A stretch of 64,000 bases of DNA from Planctomycetota bacterium (GCA_021413885.1 JAIOPM010000013.1:170372-234371); one strand, 5' to 3'; counted from the stretch's first letter, positions 16,155 to 25,074 are shown. The notes: generated by a model not told the origin, from the letters alone. A program made the numbers and translations.

Positions 16155-17201
16155 TCAGGGCTCGAGCGCCGCGAGCACGTCGTCGACCGCGAGGTCGCGC
16201 ATGCAGACGTTGCCGTTCGGGTGCTCGCACTTGCGCGCGAAGCACGGCGCGCACGGCGGGGAAGTTCTCGTCGTCAGCGCGACGTGCGGCGAACCGGACC
16301 CAAGCGGCCACGGGCCGGTGCGTTCCGCGCTCTGCGGTCCTTCGAGACAGACGACGGGCAGTCCGCTCGTCCACGCGAGGTGCATCGGGCCCGAATCGCA
16401 ACCGACGAAGCGCGCACCGCGCGCGGCGGCCGCGACGAAGAACGCGGCGAGCTCGCGCAAGCCGCGTTGCGCGACCCAATGGCGGACGCGATCAACGCCG
16501 GCGAGTTCGAGCTCGAGGCTCGCGCCACTCTCGCGTTCGGTCGGCCCCGACAACACGACGACGCAGCGCCCGTGCGCCGCGAGCCGCCGCGCGAGATTCG
16601 CCGCGTGCTCGGCCGGCCACGCGCGCACGTCGCCCGGAGTTCCGAGTGCGAGGATCACCGCGTCGCGCGCTTCGGGCAGGAAGCTCCGCCGGAGTTCCTC
16701 GCCGCGCACGCGTTCGTCGCGCGAGAGCTCGAGATCGAAGCGCGCCTCGACTTCGCCGCCGCACACTTCGCGCGCGAGCGCGAGCACACGGTCGACCGCA
16801 TGCGGCCCGCGGCTCGGCTCCGCGCGCGCGTGCATCGCGAACGCGCCGAGCGGCTCGCGCCAATCGCCCCACGCCGCGCCGACGCGTTCGCCGGAACCGG
16901 CGACCAACGCCGCGGCCGCGCTCTTCAAGTTGCCTTGCGCATCGATCACGCGCGTCGGTGCGAAGCTCGCGAGCTCCTCGCGCAATCCGAGCCACGCGCG
17001 CGCGCCGCCGTCGCGTTCGAACTCGAAGACGCGTTCGAGCCGAGCGAGCGGCCGCACCAACTCCGCGTACTCCCGTTGGATCACCCACGCGAGCCGCGCA
17101 GTCGGGAAGCGCGACGCGAGCGCGTGGTAGAGCGGCAATGCATGCACCACGTCGCCGAGATGCGACAGCCGCACGAGAACGATACGCTCTGACGAAGCCA
17201 A
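16155..17201 (-). CDS. GT9-family (heptosyltransferase-like) glycosyltransferase
   Basis: A 348-residue GT-B enzyme of family GT9, which transfers heptose or similar sugars from ADP-activated donors during LPS core synthesis. N-terminal Rossmann half starts with ERIVLVRLSHLGDVVHALPL, the conserved acceptor-side loop with the catalytic Asp; the C-terminal half has the CDSGPMHLAWTSGLPVV nucleotide-sugar signature. A cysteine cluster near the C-terminus (C-A-P-C-F-A-R-K-C, then a fourth Cys after N-G-N-V) is common in this family. Start TTG at 17201 is the best in-frame choice; it sits only 9 bp from the divergent histidine kinase ATG, with a TATCAT box 9 bp before it on the minus strand. The acceptor is unknown. 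Confidence 0.85.
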   Translation of the reverse strand: MASSERIVLVRLSHLGDVVHALPLYHALASRFPTARLAWVIQREYAELVRPLARLERVFEFERDGGARAWLGLREELASFAPTRVIDAQGNLKSAAAALVAGSGERVGAAWGDWREPLGAFAMHARAEPSRGPHAVDRVLALAREVCGGEVEARFDLELSRDERVRGEELRRSFLPEARDAVILALGTPGDVRAWPAEHAANLARRLAAHGRCVVVLSGPTERESGASLELELAGVDRVRHWVAQRGLRELAAFFVAAAARGARFVGCDSGPMHLAWTSGLPVVCLEGPQSAERTGPWPLGSGSPHVALTTRTSPPCAPCFARKCEHPNGNVCMRDLAVDDVLAALEP

Positions 17202-17210
17202 CGCCCGCGC

Positions 17211-19166
17211 ATGATACGCCGCATCTCGACCAAGCTCCTCCTCGCGGTGCTCGCCGCCGTGGTGGTTCCGTTCCTCGGCTTCGCGGCGTTCGTCAATTGG
17301 GAGATGGCGGAGCGCCTCTCGCGCGAGGTCGTGCTCGATTCGTTGGAAGGCTTGGCGCTCGACCTCGCCTCCCAACTCGACGGCGATCTCGAAGACCACG
17401 CGCGGCAGATCCAGCACTGGTCGCGCGACCGCATCTGCCAATACGCGATCGAGGAATCCGCGCGCGACGACCAGGCGGGCGAATCGAAGACGACCTTTCG
17501 GCTGTTGCTCGGCGAGCGCTTCGACGAAGCCAAACTCGCGTGGCCCGAGTACGACCTGCTGGTGTTGATCGACGGCCGCGGGCGTTTCGTCGTCTCGACC
17601 AACCTCGACGAGCACGGCGACGTCCTGAGCGACGAACGTTGGAGTTCCCTGCGCTCGCGAGCCTGGTCCGCCGAGCCGTGGTTCGCCGACGCGCTCGCCG
17701 GTCGCGTCGCGCCGCTCGATTGGCGGCCGAGTCGCTACCTCGGAACGACCGCCAGCACGCACCCGGAGAACTTCGAACTCGGTTGGGCCGTGCCGGTCTT
17801 CGAGAAGCCCGACCTCGAGGGCGACGACGCTGCGAACGACGCCGTGCCGCAACCGGTGATCGGCGTGCTGCTCGGACTCGTCAATTGGACGCACGTCCAG
17901 AACCAGATCGAGCCGACCGTTCTGAAGAACTACTTCCAAGGCCTCGTCGGTCCCGACGGCAAACCCTCCGCGTACGCGTGGGTGTGGGGCGCCGACGGCG
18001 ACACGATCATCGCGCACCGCGACATCGCGCTCTACGGCAAGAGCGTGTCGCGCGACGTCGGCTTGCCCCAGATGGTTGCGGCGGTGCAGGACTCCGACGG
18101 CGGGCTCTACCCCGAGTACACGTTCAACGGCAAGAAGAAGAACGCGGCGTTCCGGCGTTGCGCGGGAGCGGAGCGCGACGGTTTCCGTTGGGTCGTCGGC
18201 GTCGGCATCGACAACGACGACATCTACGCGGCGGCGAACGAGCTCCGAGCGACGTTGTTCAAGGCGACCGGCGTCGTGGTGTTGATCGCGGTGCTGTTGA
18301 CGATGGTGATCGCGCGGCGCACGACGGCGCCGATCGTCGAGCTCGAGGCGCACACGCGGCGAGTCGCGTCGGGCGATCTGTCGGCGCGCGTCGAAGTGCG
18401 TTCGCGGGACGAGCTCGGCGAGCTCGCCTCCGCCTTCAACCGCATGACCGCTGATCTCGCCGAGAGCCGCACGAAACTCGTGCGCGCCGAGAAGGACGCC
18501 GCGTGGCGCGAGATGGCGCGCCAAGTCGCGCACGACATCAAGAATCCGTTGACGCCGATCCAACTCTCGCTCGACCTCGCGCGCCGCGCGAAGGCCGAGG
18601 GCCGCGCGGACTTCGACGCGATCTTCGAGCGCACGACCGACACGATCTCGCGCCAGGTCAGGCACCTGCGCGACATCGCGGCCGATTTCCACGCATTGAC
18701 CGGCGCCGAGCACGCGAAGCCGCAGGTCTTCGAGGCGTGGACGTTGATGGGCGAGGTGCTCGAGCTGTACGCGGCGTGGGCGGCCGAGCTCGGCGTCGTC
18801 GTCGAACGCGGCGGAAGCGGCGGCAAGGTGCGCGTCGATCCCGCGCTGTTGCGCCGCGTGCTCCAGAACTTGGTGTCGAACGCGCTGCAAGCGATGCCGT
18901 CGGGCGGCGCGCTCGCGGTGAGCATCGAGACGCGCGACGAACGCGTCGTCATCGAAGTGCGCGATACCGGAGTCGGCCTCGATGCGGAGGCGAAGCGCCA
19001 CCTCTTCGAGCCGTACTTCACCACGCGTTCGAGCGGCACCGGACTCGGGCTCGCGATCGCGAAACGCGTGATCGAGGAGATGGGCGGTTCGATCGAGCTC
19101 GTCGACAACACGCCGCCGCCCGGCACGCTCGCGCGCGTCTCGCTCGCGCGGTACACGGAGACCTAG
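17211..19166 (+). CDS. NtrY-like sensor histidine kinase
   Basis: A 651-residue membrane sensor kinase. Layout: helix 7-29; periplasmic dCache-like sensor about 35-345 (LLVLIDGRGRFVVST, later VVGVGIDNDDIY); helix about 353-370; HAMP about 372-425; dimerisation/phosphoacceptor with VAHDIKNPLTP (His441), the H-box form of NtrY kinases; ATPase domain with N box NLVSNALQA, G1 DTGVGL, F box LFEPYFTT and G2 GTGLGL. All catalytic motifs are intact, so it should autophosphorylate. No response regulator lies next to it; the adjacent genes are an epimerase 2 bp downstream and the divergent GT9 gene, so it is an orphan possibly linked to envelope control. Confidence 0.92.
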   Translation: MIRRISTKLLLAVLAAVVVPFLGFAAFVNWEMAERLSREVVLDSLEGLALDLASQLDGDLEDHARQIQHWSRDRICQYAIEESARDDQAGESKTTFRLLLGERFDEAKLAWPEYDLLVLIDGRGRFVVSTNLDEHGDVLSDERWSSLRSRAWSAEPWFADALAGRVAPLDWRPSRYLGTTASTHPENFELGWAVPVFEKPDLEGDDAANDAVPQPVIGVLLGLVNWTHVQNQIEPTVLKNYFQGLVGPDGKPSAYAWVWGADGDTIIAHRDIALYGKSVSRDVGLPQMVAAVQDSDGGLYPEYTFNGKKKNAAFRRCAGAERDGFRWVVGVGIDNDDIYAAANELRATLFKATGVVVLIAVLLTMVIARRTTAPIVELEAHTRRVASGDLSARVEVRSRDELGELASAFNRMTADLAESRTKLVRAEKDAAWREMARQVAHDIKNPLTPIQLSLDLARRAKAEGRADFDAIFERTTDTISRQVRHLRDIAADFHALTGAEHAKPQVFEAWTLMGEVLELYAAWAAELGVVVERGGSGGKVRVDPALLRRVLQNLVSNALQAMPSGGALAVSIETRDERVVIEVRDTGVGLDAEAKRHLFEPYFTTRSSGTGLGLAIAKRVIEEMGGSIELVDNTPPPGTLARVSLARYTET

Positions 19167-19168
19167 AG

Positions 19169-20185
19169 TTGCCGCGTGCGGTGTTCCTGACCGGCGCGTC
19201 GGGTTTCGTCGGCGGCCGGCTCGCGCAGAGTTTCGCGAGCGACGGCTGGCGCGTGCACGCGTTGGTGCGTGAGGGTTCGAAGTGCGCCGAGCTCGAGGCC
19301 GCGGGCGTCGTGCTCCACCGCGGCGACCTGCGCGAGCGAGCGGCGGTCGCCCGCGTCGTCGCCGCCGTGTGCGCGGTCGAGCGCGAGCCCGCGATCGTCC
19401 ACTGCGCCGCGGTGATCAGCTACCGCACGCGCGACGCGGCGTTGCAGCGCGCGGTCAACGTCGAAGGGACGCGCAACGTACTCGACGCGTGTCGTAGCGC
19501 GCGCATCGGCCGCATCGTGCACGTCAGTTCCGTCGTCGCGGTCGGCCATTCGCCCGCGACCGACGTCCTGCTCGACGAGGACGCGCCGTTCAACGGCGCG
19601 GAGCTCGCGGTCGACTACGTAACGACGAAGCGCGAGGCGGAGGAGCTCGCACTCGCCGCGTCGCGCACGCTCGACGTCGTCGCGATCAACCCGGGCGCGA
19701 TCTTCGGCCCCGGCGGCGCGGGCGCGAACACGCTGCGGTTCCTGAACCAAGTCGCGAGCGGCAAGCTCGCGTTCCTCGCGCCGCCAGGCAGCATCGCGCC
19801 GGTCGCGGTCGAGGACGTCGTCCGCGGCGCGCGGCTCGCGCTCGAGCGCGGACGGAGCGGGCGACGCTACTTGCTGGTCGATTCCGCGCGGTCGCTGCTT
19901 GACTGCTTCCGGAGCGCGGCGCGCGAGCTCGGCGTCGCGCCGGTGCGCCGTCGCGCGCCGCCGGCGCTGTGGTCGGCGCTCGGCGTGGGCGCGGTCGTCG
20001 TCGATCGCGTGCGCGCGCTCGACCTGATGACGCCGCAGGCGATGCGGATGCTCGGGAGCCACTTCGTGTACGACGCGCGGCGCGCTCGGGAGGAGCTCGG
20101 TTGGACGAGCGAGCCGTTCGAGAGCGTCCTCGCGCGCACGATCGCGTGGGCGCGCGAGCACGGCAAGCTCGCTCCCGCGCGCTGA
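19169..20185 (+). CDS. NAD-dependent epimerase/dehydratase family (SDR)
   Basis: A 338-residue extended short-chain dehydrogenase. The nucleotide-binding glycine motif is at the very N-terminus (TGASGFVGGRLA), followed by H-C-A-A-V-I-S-Y and the catalytic pair Y-x3-K in VDYVTTKREAE (Tyr, Lys), with upstream Ser in HVSSVVAVG. These features fit NAD(P)-dependent sugar epimerases, dihydroflavonol-reductase-like enzymes or 3-beta-hydroxysteroid dehydrogenases; the substrate cannot be told. Start TTG 19169 lies 2 bp after the kinase stop; GTG 19181 is the alternative. Followed by two hairpins. Confidence 0.85.
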   Translation: MPRAVFLTGASGFVGGRLAQSFASDGWRVHALVREGSKCAELEAAGVVLHRGDLRERAAVARVVAAVCAVEREPAIVHCAAVISYRTRDAALQRAVNVEGTRNVLDACRSARIGRIVHVSSVVAVGHSPATDVLLDEDAPFNGAELAVDYVTTKREAEELALAASRTLDVVAINPGAIFGPGGAGANTLRFLNQVASGKLAFLAPPGSIAPVAVEDVVRGARLALERGRSGRRYLLVDSARSLLDCFRSAARELGVAPVRRRAPPALWSALGVGAVVVDRVRALDLMTPQAMRMLGSHFVYDARRAREELGWTSEPFESVLARTIAWAREHGKLAPAR

Positions 20186-20208
20186 TCGTTCGACGCGGAA
20201 CGATCGGC
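20181..20208 (+). terminator. Stem-loop overlapping the epimerase stop codon
   Basis: GATCGTTC (20184-20191) and GAACGATC (20198-20205) pair perfectly around the loop GACGCG; adding one G-T wobble and two more pairs gives an 11-bp stem from 20181 to 20208. The stem includes the TGA stop. A likely transcript end for the kinase-epimerase unit. Confidence 0.5.
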
Positions 20209-20224
20209 GCGAGCGGTTCGCGCC
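20206..20224 (+). terminator. Second stem-loop after the epimerase gene
   Basis: GGCGCGA (20206-20212) pairs with TCGCGCC (20218-20224) around GCGGT. It abuts the preceding hairpin, sharing two or three bases, so the two structures are mutually exclusive at the edge or stack in tandem. No U-tract. Confidence 0.4.
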
Positions 20225-20331
20225 GCATGGGCGACCGCGGCACGAACGCGCGAACGTATGAACCCCGTGCTCGGCCTTTCGCGTCGTCGTCGGTCCTGGT
20301 ACGAGTCTTGGTCTGGCTCGCGCCTTCCTCC

Positions 20332-23300
20332 ATGTCGCAACCCGATCGTTCTCCGCGCGCCGGCGCTTCGCGAGCGCTGCTCGTCGCCGCCGTCGCGCTC
20401 GTGTCGCTCGCGGCGTTCTTCGCGTGGTGGCTGTCGCGCGGGCACGGCGAGGCGGCGAACGCTCTCGCGCACCGCGCGGAAGCGGCGCGGCCCGTGGCGA
20501 CGGCCGACGAACTCGCCGACGCGCGCGTGACCGCGGAACGCACCGGCGCGCACGCGGACCTGGTGATCGCCACCGCGAGCGGCATGGTCATCCCGGTCGG
20601 CGTGCGTTTGCGCGGGCCGGGCAAGTTGACCGGCCGCGTGCTCGATCGCGCGACCGGTGCGCCGGTCGCCGAAGCGCGCGTCGATCTCCTGCCGTTGCCG
20701 CCGGGCGGAGCGCAGGTCTTCGGCCGCATGTTGCGCCTCGCCAACTTCGGCGACGACTTCGCGACGCGCATGCAACCGATCGCGATCGCGGGCACCGACG
20801 CCGACGGCAACTTCGCGTTCAACGGCGTGCGCACCGGCAAGTACTTCGTCGAAGCACGAGCCGTGTTCGCGGTGCCCGATCAACCGGTGGTCGCGCAGGT
20901 GCTCGCGTCCGGCGCGGGCGGGCCGCTCGAGCTCTGGGTGCGCGCCGGTGGACGCATCGTCGGCTCCTTGCTCGACGCGCGCGGCGCGCCGATCTCGGGC
21001 GCGAACGTCGTCGTCACCGCCGGCGTCTCCAACTTCGTCGAGGCCGCGCGCACGGCGGACCTCTGCTACCTCGAGTCGACGACCGACGGGCGGGGACGTT
21101 TCTCGATCCCCGGCGTGCCTCCGGGCTTCGGTTGGGAAGTGAGCGCGTCCGGCCCGTCGCTGACCGTCTCGCACCGCGGCGACTTGACCGTGCGCGCGGG
21201 CGAAGACACCCAGGCCGATCTCGTCGCGCGCACCGGCGCGACCGTGCGCGGCCGGATCTTCTCGATCGCCGACGCGAAGCCGGGCGAGACGTCGGGCGCG
21301 CGCACGCCGCTCGCCGGAGCGCACGTCGGCGCCGTGCCGCGTGGACTGCGCGAGATCATGTTCATCGAGGAAGTCCTCGGCGCGACGCACGCGATCACCG
21401 ATGCCGACGGCAGCTACACGATGCAGAACGTGCCCCCGGGCGAGATCGACGTGCTCGCGATCGCGCCCGAGCATTTGCCCGCGAAAGGCCCGAGTCTGTG
21501 GGTCTCCGGCGGCGCGAACTCCGAAGCGTCCGAGTTCGAATTGCGCCGCGGGCCGATGGTCTCCGGTCGCGTGATCGACGCGGCCGGCGTCGCGATCGCC
21601 GACGTGCAGGTGCGCTGGCAGGTGATCGACCTGCGCAACTTCCAGTTCGACTTCACGCTCGCGCCGTTGCTCGCTCAAGCGGTCAAGGGTTTCGATTTTC
21701 CGCGCACCGACGTCGATGGGCTCTTCCGCGCCGGTCCGTTCGGCGGCGACGCGCCGTACGAGGTCGAGTTCTGGCGCATCGGCTACGAGCACGAGAAGGT
21801 GAAGTGGGATCCGAAGGACGGCGGCGAGTTGCTCGTCACGTTGAAGCGCGGCGGCGCGGTCGAAGGCATCGTGATGGACGCGAAGCTCCACCAGCCGGTG
21901 ACCAACTTCACGATCGACGGCGAGGACCGCGTCGACTCCGAGCGCGACGCGCCGGGCTCGATCAATCCGTATTCCGGCGGCCAACAGGTCGAGGACGAAC
22001 GCGGTCGCTTTCGCGTCGAGCCGGTGAAGACCGGCAAGGCGGCGCTGACGTTCAGCGCGAAGGGCTACTTGTCCGAGACCGTCGACGACCTCGAGATCGT
22101 CGAGGGCGAGACGACGCGTGGCGTGATCGTCGAGCTCGATCCCGGTGCGACGATCGACGGGCATGTGCTCGACGCGGAAGGCCAGGCCGTCGTCGGCGCG
22201 ACGATCTTCGCGGCGTCGAAGGAGAAGCGCGAGGACGGCGACCGTCGCAACCGTCGCGGTCGACGCGGCGAAGGCCCACAAACGTTCGGACGCGACGCGC
22301 CCGCCGGTTTCTCGGCGCAGATCGCGGGGCTCGGGCTCCTCGGCGACGGCACGACGACCTCCGACGCGCAGGGTGCGTTCCATTTGATCGGCGTCGAAGC
22401 GGGCAAGGTGATCGTCACCGCGACGCATCGCGATTTCACGCCGACGCGCTCGGAGCCCGTCGCGACGACGCTCGGCGCGACCTCGACCGTCGAGCTCGTG
22501 TTGAAGAAGGGCGGCGGCATCTTCGGGCGCGTGACCGATCGTTGGGACCGGCCGGTCGTCGGCTCGATCGTCGTCGCGACGTCGCCCGGCAACATCGAGT
22601 CGAACGGCGGCGCGCTCTACCAAGGCCACACCGACGAAGACGGACGCTATCGCATCGAGCGCATGGCGAACGGCGGCTACTTCCTGTTGGTGACTCGCGG
22701 CGACGAATCGCTGCACCCGATGAGTTTCTTCGGCACGATGAAGCTCGACTTCGCGACCGTGCCTTCCGACGAGATGGTGCAGTACGACATCGTCGACGAT
22801 TCCTCCGGCGCCGCGCGCGTCTCCGGGCGCGTCACCGCCGACGGCGAGCCCGTCGAGCGCGGCAACATCGTCGCGGTCTCGTTCGAGTCCGAGAGTCTGC
22901 TCGGCGTCGACCTCAAGATCGCACCGATCAAGGAAGGCGGCGCGTTCGAGTTCCCCGGCCTCGCGCCCGGCGGTTACCAGTTCAAGCTCAACGACGTCGG
23001 CGTGAAGCGCCGCAACGTGACCGCCGAGATGCAGGTCGAGATCCCCGATCAGCCCGAGGTGCGGCTCGATCTCGAGCTCCCGCACGGCGGCGTCGAGGGC
23101 CGCGTGATCGACGCGGAGACGAAGAAGCCGGTCGCGAACGTCGACGTGTCGTTGCGCAACATCATGAAGCAGACGTCCGACGGCATTTTCGCGAAGATGA
23201 TGGCGCAGGACGACGCGCTGCGCGCGCGCAGCGACGAACGCGGCGAGTTCCGTTTCGACTACTTGCAATCCTCGACGTACGAACTGACCGTGCGGTCGAG

Positions 23301-23952
23301 CCGCCGCGGCGACGGTCCGCGCTATGCGCCGTCGAAGCCGCTGTCGATCCGTCTCGCCGAGGGTTCGATCGAACGCGGCGTCGAAGTCGCGCTCGAACCT
23401 TCGCTCGCGATCTCCGGCATCGTCAAGTCGACCGAGGGCGAGCCGATCGAGGGTGCGAGCGTCGTCGCGCTCGCCGTCGATCGCAACGAAGGTCGTCCGG
23501 AGCGCGCGACCAGCGACGCCGACGGCCGTTTCCGCATCGAGTACCTCGCGGTCGGTCACTATCGCCTGACCGCGTCGCACGAGCGCTTCGCGAACGGCAA
23601 GCTCGACGACGTCGAGGTCCTGCGCGGCGAGGACAAGCCGGTCGAGCTCGCGCTGCAGCCCGGCGTCGCGGTGACGGTGCGCGTGTCGGCGGCCGACGGC
23701 TCGCCGCTCGCCGGCGCCGCGACGACGTTGACGGCGAAGGGCGGCGGCGAGAGCGGCGGCACCGATTGGAATCAGGCGTTCTCGAACCTCTTCGAGGGCA
23801 AGGGCGTCACCAATGCGCGCGGCGAGATCGCGCTCGGCCACTTCGCGCCGGGCGACTACGTGCTCGACGTGCGTCGCGCGTTGTCGAAGACGCAGCAGCA
23901 AGTCCATGTCGAGGCGGGCGGCGACGTCGTCCTTCGCGTCACGTTGCGCTGA
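20332..23952 (+). CDS. Membrane-anchored protein with about 11 CarboxypepD_reg repeats
   Basis: A 1206-residue protein with one N-terminal membrane helix (about residues 17-38) and a long extracytoplasmic region made of tandem carboxypeptidase regulatory-like (prealbumin-type) beta-sandwiches. I count eleven repeat starts of the form G-x-V-x-D/S-x-x-G-x-P-V/I-x-G-A-x-V, for example GRVLDRATGAPVAEARV, GSLLDARGAPISGANV, GRVIDAETKKPVANVDV and GIVKSTEGEPIEGASVV, with matching D-x-x-G-x-F/Y-x-I/F second motifs. Such domains are structural or ligand-binding; no enzyme motif is seen. ATG 20332 is picked because it precedes the helix directly; the frame is open further upstream. Monocistronic by context. 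Confidence 0.85.
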   Translation: MSQPDRSPRAGASRALLVAAVALVSLAAFFAWWLSRGHGEAANALAHRAEAARPVATADELADARVTAERTGAHADLVIATASGMVIPVGVRLRGPGKLTGRVLDRATGAPVAEARVDLLPLPPGGAQVFGRMLRLANFGDDFATRMQPIAIAGTDADGNFAFNGVRTGKYFVEARAVFAVPDQPVVAQVLASGAGGPLELWVRAGGRIVGSLLDARGAPISGANVVVTAGVSNFVEAARTADLCYLESTTDGRGRFSIPGVPPGFGWEVSASGPSLTVSHRGDLTVRAGEDTQADLVARTGATVRGRIFSIADAKPGETSGARTPLAGAHVGAVPRGLREIMFIEEVLGATHAITDADGSYTMQNVPPGEIDVLAIAPEHLPAKGPSLWVSGGANSEASEFELRRGPMVSGRVIDAAGVAIADVQVRWQVIDLRNFQFDFTLAPLLAQAVKGFDFPRTDVDGLFRAGPFGGDAPYEVEFWRIGYEHEKVKWDPKDGGELLVTLKRGGAVEGIVMDAKLHQPVTNFTIDGEDRVDSERDAPGSINPYSGGQQVEDERGRFRVEPVKTGKAALTFSAKGYLSETVDDLEIVEGETTRGVIVELDPGATIDGHVLDAEGQAVVGATIFAASKEKREDGDRRNRRGRRGEGPQTFGRDAPAGFSAQIAGLGLLGDGTTTSDAQGAFHLIGVEAGKVIVTATHRDFTPTRSEPVATTLGATSTVELVLKKGGGIFGRVTDRWDRPVVGSIVVATSPGNIESNGGALYQGHTDEDGRYRIERMANGGYFLLVTRGDESLHPMSFFGTMKLDFATVPSDEMVQYDIVDDSSGAARVSGRVTADGEPVERGNIVAVSFESESLLGVDLKIAPIKEGGAFEFPGLAPGGYQFKLNDVGVKRRNVTAEMQVEIPDQPEVRLDLELPHGGVEGRVIDAETKKPVANVDVSLRNIMKQTSDGIFAKMMAQDDALRARSDERGEFRFDYLQSSTYELTVRSSRRGDGPRYAPSKPLSIRLAEGSIERGVEVALEPSLAISGIVKSTEGEPIEGASVVALAVDRNEGRPERATSDADGRFRIEYLAVGHYRLTASHERFANGKLDDVEVLRGEDKPVELALQPGVAVTVRVSAADGSPLAGAATTLTAKGGGESGGTDWNQAFSNLFEGKGVTNARGEIALGHFAPGDYVLDVRRALSKTQQQVHVEAGGDVVLRVTLR

Positions 23953-24016
23953 GCGAGGCGGGGACGGCGCTCACGAACCGGTGCTCGACTCGTAGAGCTC
24001 CCGAACGAAGCTCCGT

Positions 24017-24022
24017 TAGACT
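24017..24022 (+). promoter_or_regulatory. TAGACT -10-like box close to the start codon
   Basis: TAGACT ends 6 bp before the ATG at 24029. If used as a -10 element, transcription would begin at or within a few bases of the start codon, giving a leaderless message. The same hexamer occurs on the minus strand before the gene at 26909 with the same 6-bp gap. Confidence 0.4.
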
Positions 24023-24028
24023 GCCTCG

Positions 24029-25039
24029 ATGCTCTGGCTCCTGCTGATCCAATCGCTGTTGCTCCCGCGCTCGTACCACGACGAGCAGCCGCCCGACACG
24101 CGGGCGTTGCGCGCGATCGTCATCGCGTCGTCGACGCCGGGCGCCGAGCCGGGCGAGGCCGAGCGCGCGAAAGCCGAGCGAGCGCTCGCGGAGTTGACCG
24201 CGAAGGTGCCGTTCGAGTCGGTGGTGCGGCGCTACTCGTCGGGCTCGAGCGTCAATTTCGACGGCGTCCTCGGGACGTTCACGCCCGGCGTCCTCGCGCC
24301 CGAGGTCGATCGCTTCGTGTTCTCGGCGGCGGTCGGCGACGTCAGCGGCGTGCTGAAGACGCCGCTCGGGTTGCAGATCGTCCAACGCATCGAGCGCGAC
24401 GCGGCGTGCGCGATGATCCAGATCGATCTCACGCACGCGGACGCGAAGGAGCTCGCGCAGAGCCTGCGCGCCGAACTCGACGCCGGCGCCGACTTCGCCG
24501 ACCTCGCGCGCCGTCGTTCCGACGAACACGCGAGCGCGGAACGCGGCGGGCTCTACCGTATCTTCGAGCGCAGCGCGCAGGACCAGTTGCTCAAGAAAGC
24601 CGCGTTCGACTTGGCTGTCGGCGGCCTCGCCGGTCCGATCGAATCGCCGGTCGGTTGGCACCTCGTGAAGCGTCTGCCGGTCGACGGTTTTCCCGAAGCG
24701 TTGCGCGAGCCGAATTTCGTGCGCGTGCGCGCGATCACGGTCGCGTGGGGGCGCGCGCGCGGAGCGAGCCCCGATCTGAAGCGCGATCAGGACGACGCGC
24801 GTCAACTCGCCGACGATCTGCGCCGGCGCTTGATCAACGGCGAGGACATGGAAGCGCTCGCGCGTCTCTACGACGACGATCCGATCGGTCGCGCGCGCGG
24901 CGGCGATCTCGGTTGGCTGCGCCGGCGCTCACCGATCGTGCCGGTGTGGCTCGACGTCGTGTTCTTCGCGCCGCTCGGCGAACCGACCGAGGTGCTCGGC
25001 AGCGACTTCGGCTGGGTGATCGCGCGGCGCGAGCGTTGA
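24029..25039 (+). CDS. Exported protein with three parvulin (PpiC) domains
   Basis: A 336-residue putative peptidyl-prolyl cis-trans isomerase/chaperone of the SurA/PrsA type. Three parvulin-like units are visible: about 25-115 (F-D-G-V-L-G-T-F ... G-L-Q-I-V-Q), 118-210 (ADFADLARRRS ... AERGGLYRIF ... G-W-H-L-V-K) and 225-336 (DMEALARLYDDD ... RGGDLGWL ... FGWVIARR). The second and third keep the canonical G-G-x-L/Y and G-W-H/V patterns; the first is divergent. The N-terminal 17 residues are hydrophobic and may be a short signal peptide or anchor, without a lipobox Cys. It could fold outer-membrane or secreted proteins in the periplasm. Confidence 0.85.
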   Translation: MLWLLLIQSLLLPRSYHDEQPPDTRALRAIVIASSTPGAEPGEAERAKAERALAELTAKVPFESVVRRYSSGSSVNFDGVLGTFTPGVLAPEVDRFVFSAAVGDVSGVLKTPLGLQIVQRIERDAACAMIQIDLTHADAKELAQSLRAELDAGADFADLARRRSDEHASAERGGLYRIFERSAQDQLLKKAAFDLAVGGLAGPIESPVGWHLVKRLPVDGFPEALREPNFVRVRAITVAWGRARGASPDLKRDQDDARQLADDLRRRLINGEDMEALARLYDDDPIGRARGGDLGWLRRRSPIVPVWLDVVFFAPLGEPTEVLGSDFGWVIARRER

Positions 25040-25074
25040 GCCCCGCGAAGCGTTGAGCCCCGCGAAGCGTTGAG
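25033..25074 (+). repeat. 17-bp tandem repeat, about 2.5 copies
   Basis: The unit GCGTTGAGCCCCGCGAA occurs at 25033-25049 and 25050-25066, then GCGTTGAG at 25067-25074. The first copy contains the stop codon of the parvulin gene, so the array places three TGA triplets in a row. It looks like a recent slippage duplication at the gene's 3' end. Confidence 0.9.

Noticed and set aside
19867..23907. A 1346-codon minus-strand open frame opposite the CarboxypepD_reg gene
   Set aside because: Same artefact of strong third-position GC. The plus frame has a membrane helix and eleven recognisable repeats; the antisense has none.
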